A DNA stretch of 44,185 nt from Verrucomicrobiota bacterium (GTDB taxonomy: Bacteria; Verrucomicrobiota; Verrucomicrobiia; Methylacidiphilales; UBA1321), in assembly GCA_013285645.1 (NCBI GenBank), contig JABDHJ010000019.1, forward strand, positions 1-44,185, written 5' to 3'. A program made the position numbers and the translations under genes. Under the pieces are notes generated by a model that worked only from the letters and a program-made list of their open reading frames with translations, searched no databases and was not told the origin of the DNA. Below, piece by piece: positions 9,633-16,503 of the stretch (positions within the stretch are counted from its first letter, which is position 1; every line of letters begins with the position of its first letter).

Positions 9633-10571
9633 ATGACCGAATCGTTGGAAGCCCTTCGAGGTTACGTGCATTTTCTGCGCGAGCGCGACGGCGTGCGCCA
9701 GGTGCGTTTGTCGCGGACGGCGCGGGAAGGGTTGGCGAAATTGGCGGGGGAGGGCAAAGTTTCAAAGGTATCCGTCGCTGTCCCTGGCGGCAGTGCGGTA
9801 GGTAGCCGTCGACCTCCGGGCGACGGTGTATCTCCAGTAGAATCGCGAGGCCCTGCTCAATCGACCGTCGCACGGAGTGCGACGGCTACCTCGTCGCCTC
9901 CTCCGACAACCTCCGTCGCAAATACGCCGCCCCTCGAAATCACGGGTTCAACCAAGGTGGAGCAATTGCGCCACTTGGCGGAGCGTGCGGCGGTTTGTGT
10001 GAAATGTCCGCATCTGGTTGCGCGGCGACATACCGTAGTTTTTGGCGTGGGTAATCCCGAGGCGAAACTGGTATTCGTCGGTGAGGCGCCCGGTGAAGAG
10101 GAAGATTTGCAGGGTGAACCGTTTGTGGGTCGGGCGGGACAGTTGCTGACCAAAATGATCCAGGCAATGGGCTTGACCCGCGAGCAGATCTACATCGCTA
10201 ATATCGTGAAATGCCGACCCGACATGCCAGAGGGCGTAACGGGCAATCGCAAGCCGACGAAGCAGGAGATGGAAACCTGCGTGCCGTATCTGCGTGCGCA
10301 ACTCGAGGTGATTAAGCCGATCGCGATGGTCGCCTTGGGAGCAACGGCGGTGGAAGGGTTGTTGAGACCGGTCGGAACAATCGGCTCACTGCGCGGAAAA
10401 TTTCTGGAATATCGCGGGACACCGTTGATGCCGACTTACCACCCCTCCTATCTTTTACGCAACCAGAGCAATACGGAGAAGCGCAAGGTGTGGGAGGATT
10501 TGCTCAAGGTGATGGAACGGCTCGAGATGCCGATCAGTGAAAAACAGCGCAACTTTTTCCTTAAAGTCTGA
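9633..10571 (+). CDS. udg: Family 4 (Fe-S) uracil-DNA glycosylase with a repeat-derived linker
   Basis: Excises uracil from DNA at the start of base-excision repair. Family 4 signatures: CVKCPH (the first Fe-S cysteines), the water-activating GEAPGEEEDLQGEPFVGRAGQLL segment, ANIVKCRPDMP, a further Cys in METCVPYL, and the base-recognition TYHPSYLLR. The N-terminal 45 residues (LEALRGYVHFLRERDGV) look like a small helical extension. Residues about 46-105 are a low-complexity Ser/Pro/Thr linker. Within this linker the DNA carries two or three intergenic-type palindromic repeats in frame (9767-9892), described separately. The enzyme core is complete, so the gene is probably active. It follows secA by 6 bases. 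Confidence 0.93.
   Translation: MTESLEALRGYVHFLRERDGVRQVRLSRTAREGLAKLAGEGKVSKVSVAVPGGSAVGSRRPPGDGVSPVESRGPAQSTVARSATATSSPPPTTSVANTPPLEITGSTKVEQLRHLAERAAVCVKCPHLVARRHTVVFGVGNPEAKLVFVGEAPGEEEDLQGEPFVGRAGQLLTKMIQAMGLTREQIYIANIVKCRPDMPEGVTGNRKPTKQEMETCVPYLRAQLEVIKPIAMVALGATAVEGLLRPVGTIGSLRGKFLEYRGTPLMPTYHPSYLLRNQSNTEKRKVWEDLLKVMERLEMPISEKQRNFFLKV
9767..9892. repeat. REP-like palindromes inside the udg coding sequence
   Basis: Unit 9801-9827 (GGTAGCCGTCGACCTCCGGG then CGACGGT) matches base for base the reverse complement of the intergenic unit near 24938-24964. Unit 9863-9892 (GACCGTCGCACGGAGTGCGA then CGGCTACCTC) matches the reverse complement of the intergenic unit at 41101-41130. A weaker third unit at 9767-9793 resembles 41061-41087. 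The frame stays open across all of them, and they encode only the Ser/Pro/Arg-rich linker of the glycosylase. Confidence 0.85.
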
Positions 10572-10609
10572 TCTGGAATAGGTAGGCTTTCATCGCACTT
10601 CATCTACCA

Positions 10610-11980
10610 ATGAAAAACAAATTGTCGTTCCGTTTCGTGGCGTTGCTGGTGGCCGTGGTGCTTTCGGCCTTCACGGCCACGCCTTCACAAGGTCAGGATG
10701 CCGCGCCTGCTCCAGCCGCGCCACCCGCTCCGGCTGCTCCCGCCGATACCTTCTTTTTTCAGGATGGCGACACGCCCGCTGTTTTTCTCGGGGACAGCAT
10801 CACCGAACAGAAGCTCTACACCACGCTGATCGAGACTTATGTATTGACCCGTTTTCCGGCGATGAAAATCACGTTTCGCAATGCCGGGTGGGGCGGCGAT
10901 ACGGCGTGGCTTTCAAAACGAGGCGATTTTGATGCTGGCCTAAAACGCGACGTGTTGGATTTGAAGCCCAAGGCGGTTACCATCGATTTCGGCATGAACG
11001 ACGCCCGCGGGGGAGATGCCACTTTCACCAAGTACCTCGAATATACGACCAAGCTGGTCAAGGACTTGGAAAAAGCGGGCGCCCGCATCGCCCTGATTTC
11101 GCCGAGTCCCGAGGAGAGATATGAGCCCGGCGCGCCAGCTGGAAGTGCCTATAACGTGATGCTCAAGAAATATGCGGACGGGATGAAGGAAGTGGCGGAT
11201 AACGAGAAAGTTTTGTACATCGACCAGTACACGCCGTTTGTGGCGTTGATCGAGGCAGGCCGCAAGGCGGGGGTGCTCGACGCGATGGCGGCGCCGGGAG
11301 ATCCCAATGCCGTGCGGCTTACCAACGAAGGTATCCATCCGAATTGGGGCGGACATCTCATCATGGCCACAATTATTCTGCAGGCTATGCACGCTCCGGC
11401 GGATGTCAGTTCGGTAACGGTGGATGCGGCGGGTCATTCCATCATCTCTTCACAGGGTTGCACGGTGGAATGGCAGAACGGGCCGGAGGGCCAGGTGCAG
11501 TTCAAGCGGACGGATGAAGCTTTGCCCTGGCCGCTGCCAACCGATCCCCGGATCGATACGGTGTTGAAGATTCCCGGTTTCGATCCGATCACGGCTTTGG
11601 ATCGTTACGGGTTGAAGGTGACCGGGCTGAAGGAGGTGGCCTACGCACTGACGATCGATAACGTGCCTGTGGGCGTTTATTCCAGCGCGGATCTTGCAAA
11701 CGGGGTCAACCTCGCTCCCGTGCACCAGGGTCCGATTTATGACCAGGAGCAGGAGTTGCTTAAAACGGTGATCGCCAAGAACGACGCCTACTTTCAGCGC
11801 TGGCGCAACGTGCAGCTTTACGATATGCCGCCTTGGTTGGGCGGAAATTCAACTGTCGAGGGGATACGCACGGCGGAAATCACGCGGCTGGATACGGCGA
11901 TTGCCGATGATGAAACGAGCATCGAAACCTTACGCCAGCCGGGAGCGCACATTTTCAGGTTGGCGCCGGTGCCGAAATAG
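10610..11980 (+). CDS. Secreted SGNH/GDSL-family hydrolase
   Basis: An exported esterase or lipase-fold hydrolase of 456 residues. A signal peptide (VALLVAVVLSAFTATPSQGQ) and an Ala/Pro-rich linker precede the catalytic domain. All four SGNH blocks are visible: FLGDSIT with the nucleophilic Ser, the oxyanion Gly in NAGWGGDT, Asn in DFGMNDARGGD, and the Asp/His block NEGIHPNWGGHL. The C-terminal 190 residues follow the usual domain and may form an accessory region. In this family the substrate is usually an acetylated or esterified glycan or lipid; nothing here narrows it. It lies 38 bases after udg and may share its transcript. Confidence 0.88.
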   Translation: MKNKLSFRFVALLVAVVLSAFTATPSQGQDAAPAPAAPPAPAAPADTFFFQDGDTPAVFLGDSITEQKLYTTLIETYVLTRFPAMKITFRNAGWGGDTAWLSKRGDFDAGLKRDVLDLKPKAVTIDFGMNDARGGDATFTKYLEYTTKLVKDLEKAGARIALISPSPEERYEPGAPAGSAYNVMLKKYADGMKEVADNEKVLYIDQYTPFVALIEAGRKAGVLDAMAAPGDPNAVRLTNEGIHPNWGGHLIMATIILQAMHAPADVSSVTVDAAGHSIISSQGCTVEWQNGPEGQVQFKRTDEALPWPLPTDPRIDTVLKIPGFDPITALDRYGLKVTGLKEVAYALTIDNVPVGVYSSADLANGVNLAPVHQGPIYDQEQELLKTVIAKNDAYFQRWRNVQLYDMPPWLGGNSTVEGIRTAEITRLDTAIADDETSIETLRQPGAHIFRLAPVPK

Positions 11981-11993
11981 GAATTGAACTGCA

Positions 11994-12017
11994 ACGGCGG
12001 TCATGGGCCGCCGCTAC
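11994..12017. repeat. REP-like palindrome between convergent genes
   Basis: GGCGGTCATGGGCCGCC with a CGCTAC end is one of the GTAGC-foot palindromes found repeatedly in the window (compare 21520-21543 and 39698-39775). It fills the gap between the SGNH hydrolase and the convergent prcA stop and could end transcripts from both sides. Confidence 0.7.
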
Positions 12018-12018
12018 A

Positions 12019-12780
12019 TCAAAGGCCCAACTCGTCCGGTGTGGGTATGCGATAACGGATGGTGCGATCAAGCCATGAACGATCGAGGAGCGCAACTTCG
12101 AGGCCTTCTGCACCGAGCTTTTCCTTGAGGGCGGGCACATTCGTCGGTATATCCGCGAAGGCAATGCCTTGGTCTTTGGTGCCGCGGAGCTTGGCCCAGA
12201 CGAGGAGTCGCAATGCGGAGAAAGCGGCGGCCTTGAGATCGTGGCGTTCGAGCATGGGCTTCGGGGCTTGCGCGAGCCAATCCTTGCCGACATGACGCGG
12301 TCCGCTGATGACCATGCCGTGGGCTAACTCGATTCCGCTTTGGGCGGAGAAAGAGCCGTCGTAATCGAGACGCCAGAGGAAATCGTCGGCGGGCGTGGAG
12401 CCCAATTCGCCGAGAATGCCGCGGAAGAGAAGCGGCGCGGCGAAGATTTGCTCGAAGGCGTTCTTGAGCGCGGGCGCGAGGTTGTAGCTGACGAGTCGGC
12501 GCGCGGTGACGTCGTTGGGCGAGCGGGCGAAGCCTTCGAGGTGCGCCGCGTCGATGGCGGCCTGGCGCACTTTTTCGATGTCGGCAGGATGACCGAGGCT
12601 CCCGAGCGCGAGATGATCGTAAATCTCGAAGAGCTTAGGCGTCGAGGTCTTGATCGTGAGAAACAGAATGCCGGGGTCGGCGCTGAGCGCGACCACCGGC
12701 AATCCGGGCGTCAGTTGGTCCTCAATGTACTCGCGGCGATTGGTGATCGCTTCCAACCAACGATAAGGTTCTTCAGTCAT
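12019..12780 (-). CDS. prcA: 20S proteasome alpha subunit
   Basis: Structural alpha subunit, expected to form the outer heptameric rings and gate of the bacterial proteasome. It aligns in pattern with actinobacterial PrcA: ITNRREYIEDQLTPGLPVVALS at the N-terminus, LFEIYDHLALGSLGHPADIEKVRQAAI (compare ISELYDR...G...NLRRGGI), NDVTARRLVSYNLAPALKNAFEQ, a YDGSF strand, and a final GLEVALLDRSWLDRTIRYRI strand. There is no catalytic Thr, as expected for alpha. It is the last gene of the unit UBact-prcB-ohr-prcA and starts 7 bases after the ohr stop. It is diverged, so identification rests on pattern plus context. Confidence 0.87.
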   Translation of the reverse strand: MTEEPYRWLEAITNRREYIEDQLTPGLPVVALSADPGILFLTIKTSTPKLFEIYDHLALGSLGHPADIEKVRQAAIDAAHLEGFARSPNDVTARRLVSYNLAPALKNAFEQIFAAPLLFRGILGELGSTPADDFLWRLDYDGSFSAQSGIELAHGMVISGPRHVGKDWLAQAPKPMLERHDLKAAAFSALRLLVWAKLRGTKDQGIAFADIPTNVPALKEKLGAEGLEVALLDRSWLDRTIRYRIPTPDELGL

Positions 12781-12787
12781 GGGGGAA

Positions 12788-13204
12788 TTACTCGACGGAC
12801 AGCTTCACATCCACGTTGCCGTGGACGGCGCGGGAGTAGGGACACACTGTGTGGGCGGTGGCGACCAGGTCCTCGAGCACGGCCTTGTCGATTCCGGGTG
12901 CCTTGGCGGTCAGCGCAACCTGTAATTGAAAATGGTTGTCGTCGGTCATGGTCAGATCAACCTTCGCCGTGATGCTGAAATCGGGCGGGAGATGGATCTT
13001 CTTTTGGCCGGCGACGAACTGCGTGGCACCGGCGAAGCAGGCGGAATAACCCGCCGCGAAGAGATGCTCCGGCGTAATGCCTTCGCCCTTGCCGCCGAGT
13101 GCCTTGGCCAGCGAAAATTTGACGTCGAGTTTGCCGTCGGAAGTCGTGCCTTTGCCGTCGCGACCGCCGATATTTGTGCCTGTGATTGAGTCGAGTACTT
13201 TCAT
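12788..13204 (-). CDS. ohr: Ohr/OsmC-family organic hydroperoxide reductase inside the proteasome operon
   Basis: A thiol peroxidase that reduces organic hydroperoxides, 138 residues, the usual Ohr length. Both redox cysteines are present in their motifs (C56 in FAAGYSACFAGA, C121 in HTVCPYSRAVHGN). The conserved Arg15 (GGRDG) and Glu46 (TPEHLFA) of the Ohr active site are also present. It lies between the two proteasome subunit genes, 25 bases after prcB and 7 before prcA, all on one strand, so it is almost certainly co-transcribed with them. This ties peroxide defence to the proteasome. It is not a usual component of Pup-proteasome operons as I know them. Confidence 0.92.
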   Translation of the reverse strand: MKVLDSITGTNIGGRDGKGTTSDGKLDVKFSLAKALGGKGEGITPEHLFAAGYSACFAGATQFVAGQKKIHLPPDFSITAKVDLTMTDDNHFQLQVALTAKAPGIDKAVLEDLVATAHTVCPYSRAVHGNVDVKLSVE

Positions 13205-13229
13205 GGGAGTGGGTGTTGGGGGTTGAGGT

Positions 13230-14072
13230 TTATTTTTGGGCTGCTTCGAGGGATGTAAAACATTCGCGGAGAGTTTCCACTGAGACGGAACGGAGACCTT
13301 CGCGGGTGAGCAATTTCACCTGGGGAAAGACATGGGAACGGCGATCAACGCCGCCGGTGGCGCTGTCCGATTCGGCGGCGACGTCGAGCAATTGAAGCGC
13401 GAGTTGGACCGCCTGCTTTTCGTCGCGCTGGGACGTGGGCTGGCCGCTCCAGCGATTGATCCATTGCAGGACGCTACGGGCTGCGGGAGATCCGGAACCG
13501 GAGACGGCGAAATCGACGGCTTGGAACTGTGCCCCGAGCGCGTCGTAGAAAAAGAGGGTGGGATCGGGCTGATGGTGAGGATCGCGTGCGGCCAGAATGG
13601 GGACGACGGTGCCGACGCCTTGGAGCGTCATGGGAAGATTGTCTTTGATCAACTTGCCGAGGGCACGGACCTTGGCGCTGAGACTGAGCGCCTGCAACTG
13701 GCTGCGGCGATAATATTGAAACGAGGTTTGCAGCGTGCGCGCCATTTCGAAGGCGACGGCGGGCGAGCCCGCGATGGCGATGATGGTGTCGTGGTCGAGA
13801 TCGATCACTTTGTCGGCGCGATCATACATGATGATGTTGCCTGCGGTGGCGCGGCGATCACCGGCGATGAGGACGCCGTCCTTGAAGTGGAAGGAGAGGA
13901 CGGTGGTGGCCTCGATCTGCGTAGCCGCGCTCGTAAGAGCGTGGGCAGCCGGCGCACGGAAGGCGTCTGCGGTCGGGCGATTATCGCTGAGACGCAGCAA
14001 CTCGGAGAAATCGCCGTTACCGGTCGTGAGTGCGTCGGCTTGCCCGTCGGCGCGGGATCCCAGGAAACTCAT
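13230..14072 (-). CDS. prcB: 20S proteasome beta subunit (catalytic)
   Basis: N-terminal-nucleophile protease subunit of 280 residues. A propeptide of 55 residues precedes TTVLSFHF. If Thr56 is mature Thr1, then Asp17 (AGDRRATAGN) and Lys33 (DRADKVID) fall at exactly the canonical positions, and DSATGGVDRRSHVFP matches the conserved end of actinobacterial PrcB. The start ATG at 14072 overlaps the UBact stop as ATGA, which implies translational coupling. The propeptide codons 43-52 carry a palindromic repeat also found between genes at 28065-28091. Expected to assemble with PrcA and receive UBact-tagged substrates from the ARC ATPase. Confidence 0.95.
   Translation of the reverse strand: MSFLGSRADGQADALTTGNGDFSELLRLSDNRPTADAFRAPAAHALTSAATQIEATTVLSFHFKDGVLIAGDRRATAGNIIMYDRADKVIDLDHDTIIAIAGSPAVAFEMARTLQTSFQYYRRSQLQALSLSAKVRALGKLIKDNLPMTLQGVGTVVPILAARDPHHQPDPTLFFYDALGAQFQAVDFAVSGSGSPAARSVLQWINRWSGQPTSQRDEKQAVQLALQLLDVAAESDSATGGVDRRSHVFPQVKLLTREGLRSVSVETLRECFTSLEAAQK
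13919..13945. repeat. REP-like palindrome within the prcB propeptide codons
   Basis: On the coding strand, CCCACGCTCTTACGAGCG followed by CGGCTACGC matches the intergenic element at 28065-28091 in 26 of 27 positions, including the GCTC..GAGC stem and the GTAGC foot. It encodes propeptide residues 43-52 and ends three residues before catalytic Thr56, in frame. Confidence 0.8.
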
Positions 14073-14245
14073 TGGCCGGTGCGTTGGCGGTAGCGTTTGG
14101 CCTGGTCGGGATCGACCTTGCGCATGCGCTTGAGGAGATCATCCACATTGGGGCGATCGACTTTGGGTGCGGAGGGACCACCGCCGGGCGCGGGAGCATC
14201 GGGGCCACCGCCGGAGGGGCGCGTTTTTTGGTTTTGGTCGGGCAT
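14069..14245 (-). CDS. ubact: UBact: Pup-like protein modifier
   Basis: A 58-residue Pup-like tag of the UBact type. The first 27 residues are a disordered Gly/Pro/Ala segment. The second half, KVDRPNVDDLLKRMRKVDPD then QAKRYRQRTGQ, is a charged helix for ARC binding with a Gly-Gln end. The C-terminal Gln would need deamidation to Glu before isopeptide ligation to substrate lysines, which fits the Dop-type enzyme upstream. The start ATG at 14245 is chosen because residues upstream in this frame translate the palindromic repeat region. The stop overlaps the prcB start (ATGA). Known from the family: UBact replaces Pup in several Gram-negative phyla. The assignment is strong from sequence end, size and position. 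Confidence 0.93.
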   Translation of the reverse strand: MPDQNQKTRPSGGGPDAPAPGGGPSAPKVDRPNVDDLLKRMRKVDPDQAKRYRQRTGQ

Positions 14246-14347
14246 AAAGCTTAACTTAGTGCGGGGTTGGATTAATTCAATGGTCTCTCTTGTCAGACCG
14301 GTTTCAAGTTCAATTCGTAAGCAGACTTCTGCGTTTGACTTGATGGG

Positions 14348-14570
14348 CAACCCTGAAAGGGTTGCAAGCGTATAGCCCAGGGTTGTGGCGAAGCCGCTAC
14401 CCTGGGTAACTGTGAGATGTGGTCCAACCCTGAAGGGGTTGAAGCGCACTCTCCGGGCGATGGATTTGAACCGGATTCAACCCTTTCAGGGTTGGGCGTT
14501 GCGGGCATTACCCAGGGTAGGCGCTGCTGTACCAACCCTAGGCTATATGATTTCAACCCCGTTGGGGTTG
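14348..14570. repeat. Cluster of CAACCC...GGGTTG palindromes between dop and ubact
   Basis: The 448-base gap 14246-14693 has no gene. It holds four 17-base palindromes with CAACCC/GGGTTG arms and varying centres (14348-14364, 14425-14441, 14478-14494, 14554-14570). Between them are two larger imperfect hairpins with CCCAGGGT/ACCCTGGG-like arms (14376-14406 and about 14508-14540, opposite orientation). Spacing is irregular and spacers are unrelated in length, so it is not CRISPR. Such units match a dispersed repeat family and would form strong RNA hairpins separating dop from ubact transcripts. Confidence 0.8.
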
Positions 14571-14587
14571 GCGAAAAAGGCAGGCTG

Positions 14588-14616
14588 AACTGATCCTTCG
14601 ACAGGCTCAGGATGAC
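14588..14616. repeat. 29-bp dispersed repeat (copy 1)
   Basis: AACTGATCCTTCGACAGGCT followed by CAGGATGAC. It is identical to 41284-41312 and nearly identical, inverted, to 37612-37640. The copy here and the one at 37.6 kb both lie close to fragments resembling TTAACGGAATT/AATTCCGTCA. It forms an imperfect hairpin (ATCCTTCG..GGAT). Confidence 0.8.
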
Positions 14617-14693
14617 AGAATTTTTCTTCATATGTTTTCTGTTAAAAAATCCCGTTAATTTGGAGAAATTTGGTAATTCCGTCATGGTTCCCT

Positions 14694-16235
14694 TCACACG
14701 GGTTTCAAGTCCAATTCGCGGATGAGGTCCTGGATGGTCTTCGATTTGTCCATGGCGGCGATCATCTCCTCGAGGCGCATGCCCGGGAAGGCCTGGCTCA
14801 TGTCGAGGCGGTACATCTGGTCGCCGACCTTGAAGACGAGGTTGTCCCACTGCGCGGTCTTCATTTCGCGGGCGAACTTGAGGACGCTGCGTCCACGCAG
14901 GTAGGCGCGAGACGTCGCCGGTGGATGTTGCACGGCGTGGATGATCTCGGCCTCGCCGATGATTTTTTTCATATCGCCGGAATTTTCGAGCGCCATGAAA
15001 AGGCCCTCGTCACTCTTGAGAAGATGATATTCGAGGTCGAGGCTTTGGAGCCACGGGTTGTCCCATTCGATATTTTCCTGCTGGCGGAAGGCATCGAGCA
15101 GATGGTGCTTGGCGACCCAGTCGAGACGGTCGTGCAGGGAAAGGGGATCGCGCTCCAGCGTGGCGACGGTCTCCTTCCAATCGGCGAGGACTTGCCGCTT
15201 CTCGGGGTGTTCGAGATCGACGCGTTTCTCGACCCACTCGATGAATTCGTATTGAAGATCGACAGCGCGGATCGTCTTGCCGTCGGCGAGGGGAAGCAGC
15301 CATTGATAAGTCTGGTCGCGGGAAACCTGGCGGTGCGCCTCGAGCGGATCGGCCAGCGACCACCAGTCGGGTGCACCTTCGTGCTCGAGGGATTCGAGCA
15401 TCAGCGCGGTGGTGCCGATTTTTAGCCATGTCGCAAATTGAGAAAGATTCGAGTCGCCGATGATGACGTGAAAGCGGCGGAAGCGGGTGGGATCGGCGTG
15501 GGGTTCGTCACGGGTATTGATGAGCGGACGGCGATTCATCGTGTCAATGCTGACCAGTTCGGAGAAGAAATCGGCGCGTTGGGAAATCTGGAAACCGCCC
15601 GTGCCGCCAGTCGTGTTCTCGGTTTCCCAGCCGACTTTTCCCGCCCCGGCGTAGAGCTGGCGCGTAATGAGAAATGGCGTCATGGCCTGAACGAGGCGGT
15701 CCCACGGAATGATGCGGGGGATGAGATAATTATCGTGGCAACCGTAGGAGTGACCGCGGAAATCGGTGTTGTTCTTGTAGAGCTTGACCGTGCGGCTACC
15801 GCGACGGGTTACTTGGCGCGCGCATTCTTCGAGGAGGCGCTCGCCCGCTTTGTCCTGAGCGATGAGATCGACGAGGGTGGCGCACTCGGGCGTGGAATAT
15901 TCGGGATGCGCATGATCGTTGTAGAAGCGGGCGCCATTGCGCAAGACGAGATCGCTTTTGATTTCCTGGAAGGTCAGTTCGCGGGCGCTGTCCTGGGAAT
16001 AGTAACCGGCCTCGTCGGTGTCCTGCATGAGCTCGCGGGCGCGAAAACCGCGGGCATCGCGATGAGGGTCCTCGGTGGCGTAGTCCCAGAGATTGGCCAC
16101 GCCATGCTGCGCGGCGGAGCGGACGAGCGCGATCGATTCCTCCACCACATCGGCATCGGGATCTTCCATGACGGTGATGCCCAATTCCGTTTCCAGACCG
16201 AAGCAGATGGGCCATGGGGGAGGGTGGGTGTGCAT
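14694..16235 (-). CDS. dop: Dop-type Pup/UBact deamidase (depupylase)
   Basis: A carboxylate-amine-ligase-fold enzyme of 513 residues that deamidates the C-terminal Gln of the tag and can remove tags from substrates, using bound ATP. N-terminal FGLETELGI carries the Glu residues for metal and nucleotide. The segment WDYATEDPHRDARGF and the following 30 residues form the Dop loop, absent from the ligase PafA. NGARFYNDHAHPEYSTPEC, LYKNNTDFRGHSYGCHDNYL, TRDEPHADPTRFRRFHVIIG and SNLSQFATWLKIGTTALM match Dop rather than PafA (which has VGSHPEYAT). It lies between ARC and UBact, with palindromic repeats on both sides. A ligase role cannot be excluded by sequence alone but is not favoured. Confidence 0.93.
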   Translation of the reverse strand: MHTHPPPWPICFGLETELGITVMEDPDADVVEESIALVRSAAQHGVANLWDYATEDPHRDARGFRARELMQDTDEAGYYSQDSARELTFQEIKSDLVLRNGARFYNDHAHPEYSTPECATLVDLIAQDKAGERLLEECARQVTRRGSRTVKLYKNNTDFRGHSYGCHDNYLIPRIIPWDRLVQAMTPFLITRQLYAGAGKVGWETENTTGGTGGFQISQRADFFSELVSIDTMNRRPLINTRDEPHADPTRFRRFHVIIGDSNLSQFATWLKIGTTALMLESLEHEGAPDWWSLADPLEAHRQVSRDQTYQWLLPLADGKTIRAVDLQYEFIEWVEKRVDLEHPEKRQVLADWKETVATLERDPLSLHDRLDWVAKHHLLDAFRQQENIEWDNPWLQSLDLEYHLLKSDEGLFMALENSGDMKKIIGEAEIIHAVQHPPATSRAYLRGRSVLKFAREMKTAQWDNLVFKVGDQMYRLDMSQAFPGMRLEEMIAAMDKSKTIQDLIRELDLKPV

Positions 16236-16260
16236 GGGAATTAGAAGGAGAGAGTTTTTG

Positions 16261-16341
16261 AGGTAGCCATTGCACTCCGTGCGACGGTCGGAAGATTCAA
16301 GCCGGGAAACACACCGTCGTAAGGAGTGCGACGGCTACCTC
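16261..16341. repeat. Inverted pair of GTAGC-foot palindromes
   Basis: Two units related to GACCGTCGCACGGAGTGCGA+CGGCTACC face each other (16261-16290 and 16313-16341), both with GGTAGCC at the outer end. This is the same outer-foot geometry as the pair inside udg (9801-9892). It lies between the ARC ATPase and dop. Confidence 0.78.
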
Positions 16342-16352
16342 TGAGTTTTTTT

Positions 16353-16478
16353 CCTCGTTCCCAAGTTGTACTTGGGAACGTCCTTGTCTGCGCAACTTTG
16401 TTGCCTCTCTTCGACATCCAAGCAGAGAAGCAGAGTTTCGCCGACAAGTGCGTTCCCAAGTACAACTTGGGAACGAGG
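16353..16478. repeat. MITE-like 126-bp inverted repeat with nested CGTTCCCAAG hairpins
   Basis: The ends are inverted copies of CTCGTTCCCAAGTTGTACTT + GGGAACG, each itself a hairpin, followed inward by CTTGTC (left) and GACAAG (right). A single related unit sits at 41209-41260. Together with 16261-16341 it fills the 268-base ARC-dop gap, where I see no gene. Confidence 0.75.
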
Positions 16479-16503
16479 GGAAGGGGAGATGCAATCATGC
16501 GGG

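Noticed and set aside
14069-14449. A longer 126-codon version of the UBact gene
   Set aside because: The extra 68 codons translate the palindromic repeat region. The ATG at 14245 gives the family length and composition.
14348-14570. CRISPR array between dop and ubact
   Set aside because: Repeats are palindromes with variable centres, irregular spacing and no uniform spacers; no cas genes nearby.
14694-16235. PafA ligase identity for the Dop-like gene
   Set aside because: It has the Dop loop and DHAHPEYS; PafA lacks the loop and has a VGSHPEYAT-type motif.
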